Shown piece after piece: positions 24,335-34,068 of a DNA stretch of 64,000 bases; within the stretch, counting starts at the first letter, position 1, and each line of letters begins with the position of its first letter. This DNA is from an uncultured Alistipes sp. (GTDB lineage Bacteria > Bacteroidota > Bacteroidia > Bacteroidales > Rikenellaceae). The notes beneath the pieces are model-generated. The model ran no database searches and was not told where the DNA came from. It saw only the letters and a list, made by a program, of their open reading frames with translations. Both the position numbers and the translations under genes were made by a program. The DNA is taken from contig CAAGLB010000043.1 in NCBI GenBank assembly GCA_900770635.1, positions 21,479 through 85,478 on the forward strand, written 5' to 3'.

Positions 24335-26512
24335 TTAGTACCAAGCCTTCTTCTCAGCACCCATCCTAAACACGAGCTTGCCACCCGCAACAACCTCATC
24401 ATGAGTGATATAGTAGCGATTGAGAGCCTTGCCGTTGAGCTCCACACCCTGAACATATCTGTTCTCCTCGGTGTAGCCCTCACGAACGATGGTAAACACA
24501 CCACCCTGAACATCAATCTCGGCCTCGTCAACCATAGGCACACCCAACACATACTTGCCCGCAGCAGGCTCTACTGGGTAGAAGCCGAGGGTTGTCATGA
24601 TGTACCATGCCGACATCTGACCTACATCCTCGTTACCCGACAAGCCGTCAACATTTGTTGAGTACATAGTCATCATAACCTCGTACAAGCGGTCGGCAGC
24701 CTTCCAAGGCTGGCCCAACATGGTGTAGAAATAGATGATATGGTGGCTTGGCTCGTTACCATGAACATACTGACCAATAAGACCTGAAATATCTGGTGTT
24801 ACATCCTCGCCCTCCATCTTTGTATCGGCAGTAAACAAGCCATCAAGTTTCTCGATAGTCTGCTCCACACCGCCGAAGCACTCAACCAACTTATCCAAAT
24901 CCTGAGGCACAAGCCACAAATACTGCCATGCGTTACCCTCGCAATACTCGTTGTTTATGCGTGAGGCGTTAAATGGGTTGAAGTCTGCACGCCACTCGCC
25001 CTTCGACGACTTACCACGTGGGAAACCAACCTCTGGATCGAAGTAGTTGAGCCATGAGTGGCTACGCTGCTCGAGATACTCGGCCTCCTCCTTGCCAAGC
25101 ATCTTAGCCACCTCGTAGGCAGCAGCATCAGCAATGGCAAACTCCATGTCGTGAGCGATAGACTCGCCCTGAAGATCGTTAGGCATGAAGCCATACTCCT
25201 TGCGATACTTACCACCACGAATATCGTGCATAGCTGATTTATAGATAGCCTTCCAAGCACGCTCAGCGTCGATACCCTCGATGCGCTTTGTCACAGCATC
25301 CGACACAGCAATGATACCTGGCGAGCCCACCATGCAGCCGTTGTCCCAGCCCCAAAGATGCCAGATAGGCAAGAAGCCCTGCTCCTCGCAGATGTTGATC
25401 ATGGTGTTTGTGATGTCGTCCATAAGCTCGGGATGAGTGATTGTCATCAGCGGAAGCTTAGCACGATAGGTATCCCACAACGAGAATGTTGTATATGTGT
25501 GGTGACCAGGGTTCTGGTGAATCTCCTGATCGGCACCACGATATGTGCCATCGACATCCGAGAAGAGCGATGGAGCAACATACATGTGATATACGCCAGT
25601 GTAGAATATCTCCTCCTGCTCGGGTGTAGCACCCTTGATGCGGAACTTCCTAAGCTCGTTGTTCCACTTTGCCAATGTCTCGGTGCGTACAGCATCGAAG
25701 GTCTTATCCTTAACCTCAGTGTTGAAGTTTAGCTCAGCACCCTCAGGGCTTGTTGATGAGAGGGCTACCTTAACACCAATCTGCTCACCCTCAGTGGTTT
25801 TGAAGTGTATGCGATAGTAGAAATTATCCTCGCCAATAGGCTCAAACTTATCAAATGGCTTCGAGAACTCGATGACGAAATATACCTTCTGATAGTTTGC
25901 CCAGCCATAGGTGTGGCGACGACCTACAATACGATTATCGCCCACTGCCTCGGCATACAAATCCTCGGGGCGATCCCAGCAGCCTCCATGCACCAAGTCG
26001 AGGATGATGGCAGCCTCGTTGCTTGCAGGGAAGGTGTAGCGGTGCAAGCCGCCACGCTCCGTAGCTGTCATCTCGGCAACGATGTTGTAGCGTGTGAGAG
26101 GCACTGAATAGTAGCCTGGCTCAACAACCTCCTTCGAACGATCTGCCTCGCTCCAGAAGCCTGTCGAGTAGTCGCCCAAACGGCCACGACCATACTGCAC
26201 ATCGCCAACTACGGGCATAAGTGTAACATCGAACAAGTCGCCACAGCCAGTACCCGAGAGGTGTGTGTGCGAGAATCCGATAACCGAGTTCTCCGAGTCG
26301 TGGTAGCCAGAGCACCAGTCCCACTCCTGAGTGATAGATGTTGGGCCTACCTGCGTCATGCCAAATGGGGCGTTAGCGCCAACAAATACGTGACCATGAC
26401 CACCAGAGCCAATCTTTGGGTTTACCTTCGAGGTATAGGCAACCTCGGGGGCAGCGCAACCTACCAACATGGCAACAGCTGCAAGGGTTGAAAATAGCTT
26501 AATAGTTTTCAT
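24335..26512 (-). CDS. GH92 alpha-mannosidase lipoprotein (first of two)
   Basis: A 725-residue predicted lipoprotein (lipobox MLVGC) of glycoside hydrolase family 92, calcium-dependent exo-acting alpha-mannosidases that invert configuration. N-terminal beta-sandwich with LSGTGCGDLFD, then an (alpha/alpha)6 barrel with FSLWDTYRAKLPLM, the acid candidate Glu in YCEGNAWQYLWLVP, HGNEPSHHIIYFY, and GNEDVGQMSAW near the C-terminus, which carries the base carboxylates. The HGNEPSHH loop is typical of alpha-1,2-mannosidases as I recall them; treat linkage specificity as inference. It is the last gene of rlmN-GH97-GH92-GH92, 12 bases after the other GH92. Confidence 0.93.
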   Translation of the reverse strand: MKTIKLFSTLAAVAMLVGCAAPEVAYTSKVNPKIGSGGHGHVFVGANAPFGMTQVGPTSITQEWDWCSGYHDSENSVIGFSHTHLSGTGCGDLFDVTLMPVVGDVQYGRGRLGDYSTGFWSEADRSKEVVEPGYYSVPLTRYNIVAEMTATERGGLHRYTFPASNEAAIILDLVHGGCWDRPEDLYAEAVGDNRIVGRRHTYGWANYQKVYFVIEFSKPFDKFEPIGEDNFYYRIHFKTTEGEQIGVKVALSSTSPEGAELNFNTEVKDKTFDAVRTETLAKWNNELRKFRIKGATPEQEEIFYTGVYHMYVAPSLFSDVDGTYRGADQEIHQNPGHHTYTTFSLWDTYRAKLPLMTITHPELMDDITNTMINICEEQGFLPIWHLWGWDNGCMVGSPGIIAVSDAVTKRIEGIDAERAWKAIYKSAMHDIRGGKYRKEYGFMPNDLQGESIAHDMEFAIADAAAYEVAKMLGKEEAEYLEQRSHSWLNYFDPEVGFPRGKSSKGEWRADFNPFNASRINNEYCEGNAWQYLWLVPQDLDKLVECFGGVEQTIEKLDGLFTADTKMEGEDVTPDISGLIGQYVHGNEPSHHIIYFYTMLGQPWKAADRLYEVMMTMYSTNVDGLSGNEDVGQMSAWYIMTTLGFYPVEPAAGKYVLGVPMVDEAEIDVQGGVFTIVREGYTEENRYVQGVELNGKALNRYYITHDEVVAGGKLVFRMGAEKKAWY

Positions 26513-26524
26513 CTGTATTTAATT

Positions 26525-28777
26525 TTAGTTTCGGTTTTTCAGTTTGAGTGTCAATGTCTTAGCACCAATAAGCTCGTCGTGCGATATGCGATATCGGTTG
26601 ATACTCCTATCGCCGAGCTTCACACTCTCGATATAGTCGCCCTCGCCCTCAGTAGCAATGGTTATTGTTCCATGCTCGGTGTCGAGCTCTATGCGCTCGA
26701 AGCGTGGTGTTGTCAGCGTATAGTAGGGCTCGCCAGGGCAGTCGGGATAGAAGCCCATCATCGAGAATACCGCCCATGCCGACATCGTTCCTGTGTCGTC
26801 GTTACCTGGTAGGCCATCTGGACGTGTCGAGTAGTTGTCGTCGAGCAGCTGCTTCACAAGCTGCTGCGTGCGCCACTCTTCGCCCTTAACACGACTAAAA
26901 AGATATGGATAGGCAATATCTGGCTCGTTTGTAGGATCGTAATGACCATTCTCAAATACGCTCCACAGCTTCTGAGTAAATATCTTTGCACCACCCATAT
27001 ATTTCATGAGTCCCTCGATGTCGTGTGGCACAAAGAAGGTGTAGTTCCATGAGCTACCCTCGTGGAAGCCAATGGTATTCGAGAAGTTAGCACCTGCCGT
27101 AGGATCGAACTCACCGACATAGTTGCCATCCTCGCCAATAGGGCGCATAGCGCCATCCTTTTTCGAGTAGTAGTGTTTCCACCCCGCAGCACGCTTCTCC
27201 AACTCTTTGGCAAACTCCTCGTCGCCCATCTCACGAGCAAGGCGAGCAAGAGCATGGTCGGCAACGTAGTATTCGAGGGCGTGCGACACAGAGTTGTCGC
27301 CCGACATATCCTGCGCAAACAAGCCCACAGGGATATAGCCTCGCTCAATATATGGATCGATATCGGGACGCATAGTATTATTTTTGCCCGGCGTTGTTGC
27401 CGAGCGCTTCATAGCCTCGTAGGCGGCCTCAACATCGAAATCACGCAATCCCTTGAGGTAGCTATCGACAATCACGGGTATTGCTGGATCGCCCTCCATC
27501 GTGAACGTCTCACGTGAGTATAGCTCCCAGCGAGGCAGCCATCCCCACTCCTTCGACATTGCCACCATCGAGCGTATCATGTCGGTCTGCACATCGGGAT
27601 AAAGCAACGTAAGCAGCTGATGAACATTGCGATAGGTATCCCACAACGAGAATACTGTATAGCGGTTATAGTCTGCCGCCAAGCCCGTAGCACCGCTCTC
27701 CATAGCAGGGTACTCGCCATTGACATCGCTGAGGATGTTGGGGTGCAACAGAGCATGATACAGACCTGTGTAGAATATCGTCTTGTCCTCATCCGTGCCA
27801 CCCTCGACACGTATCTTACCAAGTGCCTCGCTCCATGTTGTGTGGGCTGCTGTGCGCACCTCGTCGAACGTGCTGCGAGCAACCTCCGCCTCGAGGTTTT
27901 TGCGGGCGTTCTCGATAGAGGTGTACGAAATACCCACCTTGACCTCCACAACGGTACCCGGCTCTACCTCGCCCAACGAGAAGTAGAAACCTATGTCGTC
28001 GCCCATAATCTCACGCGCGTAATTCTTGTATATCTTATACTCGCCACTATCGCCCGACCACTGAGCCTCGATGCCTGTCATCTCGGGTTGTAGCTTCCAG
28101 TAGCCAGTGCTCTCTGCCTTGTGCGATATGCGGGCAACGAAATATACGGGGAACACGGCTTGATTGGTATAGCAGAATGTGCCCAAAAGGCGCATACCCT
28201 CGACCTCGGTGTCGCTAACACGACGAAGCATAGCTCCCGACTCATTCGATAGCGCAGTACCCAAATCGACGAGAATATTTGCCTTGCCACCCTCAGTAAA
28301 GGTATAGCGCTCGATAGATGCTCGCTCGGTAGCCGTTGCCTCAGCCCTAATGCCGAACTTATCGTAGGTAGTAGCATAGTAGCCTGGTCGAGCAACCTCG
28401 TCCACGTATGTCGAGCCATGATCATACCTGCTTGGCATAACATCGCCCACGGTAGCCATTGTGATGATAGCACCAAGCTCGGGGCATCCCACGCCACTTA
28501 GTGCGCCATGAGCAAAGCCCACCGAATACTTGTTGCGAATATCGTAAGGAGCACTCCACCAGCGGTTATCCTTGTCGTAGCGGTTAAGCTCCGAGCCAGT
28601 TACGTTGAAAGGCACAACAGCCATCATGCCATGAGGCACGACAGCTCCTGGGTGCGTCACCGAATAGTCGGCAGTGCCGATAAATGGGTCAACATACTGG
28701 GTATTATCGCACGCATCCTGCGCCGAAAGTGTAGCACAAGAGAGCAAAAGTGCAAATATGGTTAGTCTAATTCTCAT
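26525..28777 (-). CDS. GH92 family glycosidase, secreted (second of two)
   Basis: A 750-residue exported GH92 enzyme with a plain signal peptide (1-19, ending TLSAQ) instead of a lipobox. It shows LSGVGCPELGAI, FSLWDTYRNVHQLL, the acid Glu in FHEGSSWNYTFFVPHD, and GNDDTGTMSAW. Where its neighbour has HGNEPSHH, this protein has TNEPDIAYPYLF, so the two enzymes probably act on different mannoside linkages (inference). Together they could strip high-mannose N-glycans or yeast mannan. It lies 7 bases downstream of the GH97 gene and 12 bases upstream of the other GH92 gene. Confidence 0.92.
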   Translation of the reverse strand: MRIRLTIFALLLSCATLSAQDACDNTQYVDPFIGTADYSVTHPGAVVPHGMMAVVPFNVTGSELNRYDKDNRWWSAPYDIRNKYSVGFAHGALSGVGCPELGAIITMATVGDVMPSRYDHGSTYVDEVARPGYYATTYDKFGIRAEATATERASIERYTFTEGGKANILVDLGTALSNESGAMLRRVSDTEVEGMRLLGTFCYTNQAVFPVYFVARISHKAESTGYWKLQPEMTGIEAQWSGDSGEYKIYKNYAREIMGDDIGFYFSLGEVEPGTVVEVKVGISYTSIENARKNLEAEVARSTFDEVRTAAHTTWSEALGKIRVEGGTDEDKTIFYTGLYHALLHPNILSDVNGEYPAMESGATGLAADYNRYTVFSLWDTYRNVHQLLTLLYPDVQTDMIRSMVAMSKEWGWLPRWELYSRETFTMEGDPAIPVIVDSYLKGLRDFDVEAAYEAMKRSATTPGKNNTMRPDIDPYIERGYIPVGLFAQDMSGDNSVSHALEYYVADHALARLAREMGDEEFAKELEKRAAGWKHYYSKKDGAMRPIGEDGNYVGEFDPTAGANFSNTIGFHEGSSWNYTFFVPHDIEGLMKYMGGAKIFTQKLWSVFENGHYDPTNEPDIAYPYLFSRVKGEEWRTQQLVKQLLDDNYSTRPDGLPGNDDTGTMSAWAVFSMMGFYPDCPGEPYYTLTTPRFERIELDTEHGTITIATEGEGDYIESVKLGDRSINRYRISHDELIGAKTLTLKLKNRN

Positions 28778-28784
28778 TTGTTAA

Positions 28785-30833
28785 CTAATGTTTAATTGAA
28801 CCGTGTGGGATGGGATGTCCCGTAACCTTAATGAGGAAACCGCCGCCAGCCGCCATATCTATCTTGAGAGGTTTACGGCCATATCGTTTATTAAACTCCT
28901 TGGCGGTGAGAGTTATATGCTGATAGTCGCTACCATCTGTCATGGCGTTAGGTCCATCTATAAATATCTCAATTTTATCATTGCAGTAGTCGAGGATTGG
29001 AGGTATTTTAACCTCCACGCTGCGTGGGGTATTACCATTGAGGCCTGCAATATATTGTGCCTTATAATCTTTGGAACGAGTATGCATTACTACATACTCG
29101 CCAATCTCGCCCTCAAAACAACTCTTAGTCAACCACTCGGTGGGTATCTGGGCGAGGAACTGCGTATATTCAGGCTCTTTCTCATATGCCGTTGGCGAGT
29201 CGCAGAGCATCGCCAATGGTTGGTTGTAGACCACATACATCGCCAACTGGTGGCAACGTGTGCCCTGGCTCATGGGACGTGAGTAGTTAGGCTCGTACAA
29301 TCCACGAGGTGCATTGCGCATAGCACCAGGGGTGTAGTCCATAGGGCCAGCTACGGCACGGATAAACGGAATTGTCACGTCGTAGGTTATCTGGTCGTGC
29401 TCCCTGCCGAGCCACTTCATTGTCTCGAGGCCATGCACACCCTCAAAATTTATGGCATTAGGATAGGTGCGCTGCAAGCCTGTGGGCTTGTAAACGCCGT
29501 GATAATCAACGAGTAGATGGTACTTTGCAGCTATCTCCGCCAAGTCGTATACGAAGCGCACCATCTGCTGGTCGTCACGGTCGAGGAAGTCGACCTTCCA
29601 ACCCTTGACACCCATCTCGGAGTAGTGCTTACACAACCCCTCGATATCTCTATTGAGCGCCCAGTAGCCCGCCCAAAGAATAATGCCCACGTTGCGCTCG
29701 GCAGCGTAATCTACGAGCTCCTTGACGTCTATCTCGGGCACTACATTATAGAGGTCGGCCTCGCCCTTTATGGCCCAGCCCTCGTCGAGGATAACGTACT
29801 CGATGCCGTAGCGTGAGGCAAAGTCGATATAATATTTATAGGTCTCGTTGTTGATGCCTGGGCGGAAGTCTACGCCCTCCAAGCCCCAGTCGTTCCACCA
29901 CTCCCAGGCTACCTTACCAGGCTTAATCCATGATGTATCCTCCAAGCGGCACTCGTCAGCAAGCTCCCACACGAGGTTGCTGTTTGCCAAGTCGGTGTCG
30001 TTGCCGATAACAACGCCACGCCAAGGGAATGTGCGCTTACCCGAGCACTCGGCGATATAGGGCTTACGAGATTTTACCACACCCTGCAACATGTTGTAGT
30101 CGCCCTGCTCCACTACATCGGGCACGGTGGCAAACTCGGTGTCTAACGTGCCATCCTGGTTGCGATTCGAGAGGAACATGCCTGGGTAGTCCTCGACGTT
30201 CGACTCTACGATGCAGACTTTAAGTGGGTAATTCTCAACTACGACAGGTGTAAACATTAGTCGTCGCCAGTCTATGTCCTTGAGTTCCACATAGTCGTAA
30301 GTATTCTCAAACGAGGTGTAGAACTGCGTAGCATAGTCTGTCGTGGCATCTGGCTTGAAGTTGACGTATGGCACCCACGCCATATGATCACTGCTATAGC
30401 CAAACTCCGCAAATCCATCAAATGCAAACTCTGCCAACTCGTCGATAACGGTGTAGTCGCCCTCGGTCTTAGATATAAAGCGATAGGCAACGCCATCGTT
30501 GTAGGCACGCAACTCCACAGCATAGCCATCGAAGGTGACAACTGCCGAGTTATACCCCTCATTTTTATACTCCTTGATTTTGCCCTTGCCGACATTTTCG
30601 CCCCATACGCCTACTGATGTCTCCATATTCATGCGAGACCAGTCAACCCATATATATGGCATATCATAAGGTCCTCTATATGTCGATGCAGACCACTCAA
30701 GATGGCCCTCGCTCCAATCCAGAGTGATGCCTAATGTTTTGTCGGGAGATTGCACATAGACACCAGCAGGGCTCTTAGCATTTGCACTAAGGCAGATTAT
30801 CAGTGCTGTAAATATTAGTAGAATCTTCTTCAT
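28785..30833 (-). CDS. GH97 alpha-glycosidase (SusB-like)
   Basis: A 682-residue glycoside hydrolase of family 97, calcium-dependent, which contains both inverting alpha-glucosidases (SusB) and retaining alpha-galactosidases. Signal peptide 1-19 (ending LSANA); N-terminal beta-supersandwich; (beta/alpha)8 barrel with WEWWNDWGLEGVDFRPGIN, VILDEGWA and GWKVDFLDRDDQ; C-terminal beta domain. The Asp in KVDF suggests the retaining, alpha-galactosidase-type group, where that residue is the nucleophile; this is from memory of the family. Start ATG 30833 gives a proper signal peptide; the frame opens earlier inside rlmN. It sits 11 bases after rlmN. Confidence 0.92.
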   Translation of the reverse strand: MKKILLIFTALIICLSANAKSPAGVYVQSPDKTLGITLDWSEGHLEWSASTYRGPYDMPYIWVDWSRMNMETSVGVWGENVGKGKIKEYKNEGYNSAVVTFDGYAVELRAYNDGVAYRFISKTEGDYTVIDELAEFAFDGFAEFGYSSDHMAWVPYVNFKPDATTDYATQFYTSFENTYDYVELKDIDWRRLMFTPVVVENYPLKVCIVESNVEDYPGMFLSNRNQDGTLDTEFATVPDVVEQGDYNMLQGVVKSRKPYIAECSGKRTFPWRGVVIGNDTDLANSNLVWELADECRLEDTSWIKPGKVAWEWWNDWGLEGVDFRPGINNETYKYYIDFASRYGIEYVILDEGWAIKGEADLYNVVPEIDVKELVDYAAERNVGIILWAGYWALNRDIEGLCKHYSEMGVKGWKVDFLDRDDQQMVRFVYDLAEIAAKYHLLVDYHGVYKPTGLQRTYPNAINFEGVHGLETMKWLGREHDQITYDVTIPFIRAVAGPMDYTPGAMRNAPRGLYEPNYSRPMSQGTRCHQLAMYVVYNQPLAMLCDSPTAYEKEPEYTQFLAQIPTEWLTKSCFEGEIGEYVVMHTRSKDYKAQYIAGLNGNTPRSVEVKIPPILDYCNDKIEIFIDGPNAMTDGSDYQHITLTAKEFNKRYGRKPLKIDMAAGGGFLIKVTGHPIPHGSIKH

Positions 30834-30844
30834 GGCAGTGTCGT

Positions 30845-31870
30845 TTACTTCTTTTCGGCTGTTGACAAAAGTCCGCATGCCGCCTCGATATCCTCGCCTC
30901 GTGAGGCACGCAGAGTGGTCTGAATGCCACGCTTAGTAAGTGTATCTCTAAACTCAATAATCTTCTCTAACTCAGGCGAGTAGAATGGTGAGTCGGGAAT
31001 CTTGTGGAAACGGATAAGGTTGATACGACACTTTATTCCGTCGAGCAACCTTGATAGCTCTTTTATGTGGCGCACAGAGCAGTTCATGCCCTCAAGCACA
31101 ATATACTCGAACGACACGCGACGCTGGTGCGTGAAGTCGTAGCGGCGCAGAATGTCGCACACCTCACGAATAGAATATGAGTTCTCAATAGGCATAATCT
31201 CTCGACGCTCCTCGGGGAATGGGTTGTGCAGCGACACAGCGATGTGCACCTTCGACTCATCGAGCAGACGAGGCAGGGTGCGAGCAACGCCCGCTGTTGA
31301 TACTGTGATACGTGTTGGCGACCATGCCATACCCCACTCCGACGTAAGGATGTCGAGCGTAAGAAGCAGGTTGTCGATATTGTCCAGCGGCTCGCCCATG
31401 CCCATAAACACAAGGTTGGTGAGCTTGTCACGCTCCGGGATTGATATTATCTGGTTAATTATCTCTGTTGCAGATAGATGGTGACGAAAGCCCATACGTC
31501 CCGTAGCGCAGAATTTGCAGCCCATTTTGCAGCCGGCCTGCGACGACACACAGAGAGTCATGCGCTCGCCATCGGGGATAAGTGCCGACTCGATATACTC
31601 GCCCTCGAAGGTGCGGAACAGATACTTCTTAGTGCCATCTGTCGACACCGACTCTTTGAGTGGCGCACTGAGTCCCAACTCGCAATGCTCCTTGAGCTTC
31701 TCACGTGCCGCCTTCGACAGGTCGGTCATAGCGTCGATGTCGGTAACAAAGCGTGAGTATAGCCATCGGGCTATCTGCTTATGGGCAAAACGTGGCAAAC
31801 TAAGCTCCTCGCAAAGAGCCTTAAGTTGGGCTAACGACGCCCCATATAGCCTGAATTTAGAATTAGCCAT
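30845..31870 (-). CDS. rlmN: Dual-specificity 23S rRNA/tRNA adenine-C2 methyltransferase
   Basis: A 341-residue radical-SAM enzyme that methylates C2 of A2503 in 23S rRNA and A37 in some tRNAs. The iron-sulfur motif CKMGCKFC (Cys-x3-Cys-x2-Cys) lies near residue 115, the SAM-site GMGEPLDN in the middle, and the methyl-carrying Cys in EAACGLL near the C-terminus. Length fits the family. It is the first gene of what looks like an operon with three secreted glycosidases, spaced 11, 7 and 12 bases, a strange pairing of ribosome modification and glycan breakdown. Confidence 0.95.
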   Translation of the reverse strand: MANSKFRLYGASLAQLKALCEELSLPRFAHKQIARWLYSRFVTDIDAMTDLSKAAREKLKEHCELGLSAPLKESVSTDGTKKYLFRTFEGEYIESALIPDGERMTLCVSSQAGCKMGCKFCATGRMGFRHHLSATEIINQIISIPERDKLTNLVFMGMGEPLDNIDNLLLTLDILTSEWGMAWSPTRITVSTAGVARTLPRLLDESKVHIAVSLHNPFPEERREIMPIENSYSIREVCDILRRYDFTHQRRVSFEYIVLEGMNCSVRHIKELSRLLDGIKCRINLIRFHKIPDSPFYSPELEKIIEFRDTLTKRGIQTTLRASRGEDIEAACGLLSTAEKK

Positions 31871-31897
31871 ACTACAAATAACAAGGTTTATCGACTA

Positions 31898-31905
31898 CAA
31901 AATTA
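31898..31905 (-). promoter_or_regulatory. -7 promoter box of rlmN and the glycosidase genes
   Basis: TAATTTTG on the minus strand fits TAnnTTTG, 27 bases upstream of the rlmN ATG. No clear -33 TTG. Confidence 0.4.
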
Positions 31906-31958
31906 ATAAAAATTAAATATTTTTAGGCCAGTTGTGATATTTTTTCAGAATTTATGTA

Positions 31959-31966
31959 TATCTTTG
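31959..31966 (+). promoter_or_regulatory. -7 promoter box of tonB
   Basis: TATCTTTG, a perfect TAnnTTTG. The leader to the ATG at 32037 would be about 65 bases and contains the palindrome CGTGTACACG at 31983-31992. Confidence 0.5.
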
Positions 31967-32036
31967 CGTAGTGTTGTGTGTACGTGTACACGCGCCGCAG
32001 TCCCTAAGTTACTAAAAACTAAAAAATTAACGATAC

Positions 32037-32732
32037 ATGGAGATTAAGAAATCACCTAAAGCAGATCTCGAAAACAAAAAGACTCTCTTTTTGGAGATCG
32101 GTCTAGTAATTGCACTTGCAGCTGCTGGCACAGCATTTGCAATCAGTTCAAAACCTGAGCCAGAGCCTTACACTCCTCCAAAGCAGGAGGTTCGTGAGCA
32201 GGAGTTTGAGATGGACAGAACTGTGCAGGAGCAGGAACAGCAGCAGCCTGAGCAGCAGAAGGCAAAGACACAGGTGCTTGCCGACGTGCTTACTATCGTG
32301 TCGAACGACACAAAGATTGAGACACCAGACCTCTTGTTCTCTGACGATGCTTCAGCATTCGAGGATTTCGAGTTCGAGGTAGAGGAGGTTGTTGAGACAA
32401 TCGTTGAGGAGGAGATCTTCGTTACTGCCGAGGTGATGCCTACATTCCAGGGCGGTGACCTCTCTAAGTTCCGTAACTGGGTGCAGTCTAACGTTAAGTA
32501 TCCACCGATCGCTCAGGAGAACGGTATCCAGGGTAACGTGGTTATTAAGTTCGTTGTTGAGAAGGATGGTAAGCTTTCTAACATCCAGGTGCTCCAGTCA
32601 CCAGATAAGACCTTGTCTGACGCAGCTGTTCAGGTGCTTCAGAAGTCACCAAAGTGGAAGCCTGGTAAGCAGCGTAACAAGCCTGTGCGTGTAACCTACA
32701 CATTGCCTGTTGCATTTAAGCTTTTGCAGTAA
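32037..32732 (+). CDS. tonB: Energy transducer TonB
   Basis: A 231-residue TonB-family protein that couples inner-membrane proton motive force (via ExbB/ExbD, not in this window) to outer-membrane receptors. It has one N-terminal membrane segment (about 18-36), a Pro/Glu/Gln-rich periplasmic spacer (40-80), an acidic stretch rich in Glu/Val (about 105-130), and the C-terminal TonB fold with KYPPIAQENGIQGNVVIKFVVEKDGKL and PKWKPGKQRNKPVRVTYTLPVAF. The spacer is short for spanning the periplasm. Own promoter and terminator; it could serve the receptor encoded at 4-6 kb and others elsewhere. Confidence 0.92.
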   Translation: MEIKKSPKADLENKKTLFLEIGLVIALAAAGTAFAISSKPEPEPYTPPKQEVREQEFEMDRTVQEQEQQQPEQQKAKTQVLADVLTIVSNDTKIETPDLLFSDDASAFEDFEFEVEEVVETIVEEEIFVTAEVMPTFQGGDLSKFRNWVQSNVKYPPIAQENGIQGNVVIKFVVEKDGKLSNIQVLQSPDKTLSDAAVQVLQKSPKWKPGKQRNKPVRVTYTLPVAFKLLQ

Positions 32733-32752
32733 AGCATAGCCACATAATATTG

Positions 32753-32788
32753 AGGGGTACCGCTTAATAGGTGGCACCCCTTATTTTA
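32753..32788 (+). terminator. tonB terminator
   Basis: An 11-bp imperfect stem (AGGGGTACCGC with GTGGCACCCCT, one mismatch and one G-T pair) followed by TATTTTATAA. It begins 21 bases after the tonB stop. Confidence 0.65.
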
Positions 32789-32809
32789 TAAAACCTCCTA
32801 TATATAATA

Positions 32810-34045
32810 ATGAAAGAGGAAACAAAAGAGAATATCAAGCGTCGCCAAGGCGAGCCACAACCTACTGTCGAGGAGCGTGACATACGTGCTGTGCTCGTAG
32901 CCGTAATTCGTGATAGCCAAAACCCCGATACGGCACACGAATATCTCGACGAGTTGGAGTTCTTGGCCGAGACAGCAAACATCAAGAGCGTAAAGCGCTT
33001 CACTCAGCGCCTACCTCAGCCACTATCTAAGATATACGTTGGCCCAGGTAAGCTCGAGGAGATAGCCTTGTGGTGCAAGGAGAACGAGATTGACGTAGCC
33101 ATCTTCGACGACGAGCTATCGCCAGCACAGACACGTAACATCGAGCAGGCAATGCCGTGCAAAGTTATGGACCGCACACGCCTAATTCTCGATATTTTCA
33201 TGTCACGTGCGCAGACAGCATACGCCAAGACACAGGTTGAGTTGGCGCATAACGAGTATATGTTGCCACGACTGACAGGCATGTGGACGCACCTTGAGCG
33301 TCAGCGAGGTGGCACAGGAACACGTGGTGGTGCTGGTGAACGTGAGATCGAGACCGATAGACGTATTGTGCGCAACCGCATCACAAAGCTCAAGGAGGAT
33401 CTCAAGAAAATTGACCGCCAGATGGCTGTGCAGCGCTCAAATCGTGGTCAGATGGTGCGTGTGGCATTGGTGGGATATACCAACGTGGGTAAGTCTACCT
33501 TAATGAACCTACTATCTAAGAGCGAGGTGTTTGCCGAGAACAAGCTCTTTGCTACGCTCGACACCACTGTGCGCAAGGTGGTCTTCGACAACCTGCCATT
33601 CCTCATGTCCGACACCGTAGGATTTATCCGCAAGCTCCCTACCGAGCTTATCGAGAGTTTCAAGTCGACACTCGACGAGGTGCGTGAGGCCGACCTGCTG
33701 CTTCATGTGGTCGACATATCGCACCCAGGCTTCGAGGATCAGATTGCCGTTGTTAAGCAGACTCTCTCGGATATTGGCGCTGGCGACAAGCCTACATTCC
33801 TTATCTTCAATAAGATAGACGCCTACACATATACCCCCAAGGAGGAGGACGACCTGACACCAGCTACCAAGGAGAACATGTCGCTCGACGACCTCAAAAA
33901 AAGTTGGATAGCTAAGGCTAACACACCTTGCATATTTATCTCAGCACGCGAGAAGATGGGCGTTGAGAAGCTACGCAACGACCTATACGGCATGGTGCGT
34001 GAGATACATGCTGGTCGCTATCCGTTCAACAACTTCCTATACTAA
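32810..34045 (+). CDS. hflX: GTPase HflX
   Basis: A 411-residue ribosome-associated GTPase that rescues stalled or heat-damaged 70S ribosomes by splitting them. The N-terminal HflX domain (about 20-190) includes KIYVGPGKLEEI and the glycine-rich RQRGGTGTRGGAGEREIE-type segment of the family; the G domain has G1 GYTNVGKST, G3 DTVGFIRKLP and G4 NKID. Length is typical. It heads a close gene run with upp 23 bases downstream, then cyclophilin and DAHP synthase. Confidence 0.95.
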   Translation: MKEETKENIKRRQGEPQPTVEERDIRAVLVAVIRDSQNPDTAHEYLDELEFLAETANIKSVKRFTQRLPQPLSKIYVGPGKLEEIALWCKENEIDVAIFDDELSPAQTRNIEQAMPCKVMDRTRLILDIFMSRAQTAYAKTQVELAHNEYMLPRLTGMWTHLERQRGGTGTRGGAGEREIETDRRIVRNRITKLKEDLKKIDRQMAVQRSNRGQMVRVALVGYTNVGKSTLMNLLSKSEVFAENKLFATLDTTVRKVVFDNLPFLMSDTVGFIRKLPTELIESFKSTLDEVREADLLLHVVDISHPGFEDQIAVVKQTLSDIGAGDKPTFLIFNKIDAYTYTPKEEDDLTPATKENMSLDDLKKSWIAKANTPCIFISAREKMGVEKLRNDLYGMVREIHAGRYPFNNFLY

Positions 34046-34068
34046 GCAACAAACTACCACAGTAAACT

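Noticed and set aside
24335..31870. Polysaccharide utilisation locus
   Set aside because: There is no susC/susD pair, hybrid two-component system or anti-sigma pair next to the glycosidases, so the term is not justified here.
31983..31992. Palindrome CGTGTACACG in the tonB leader
   Set aside because: A single 10-bp palindrome with no second copy or known regulator; may be chance.
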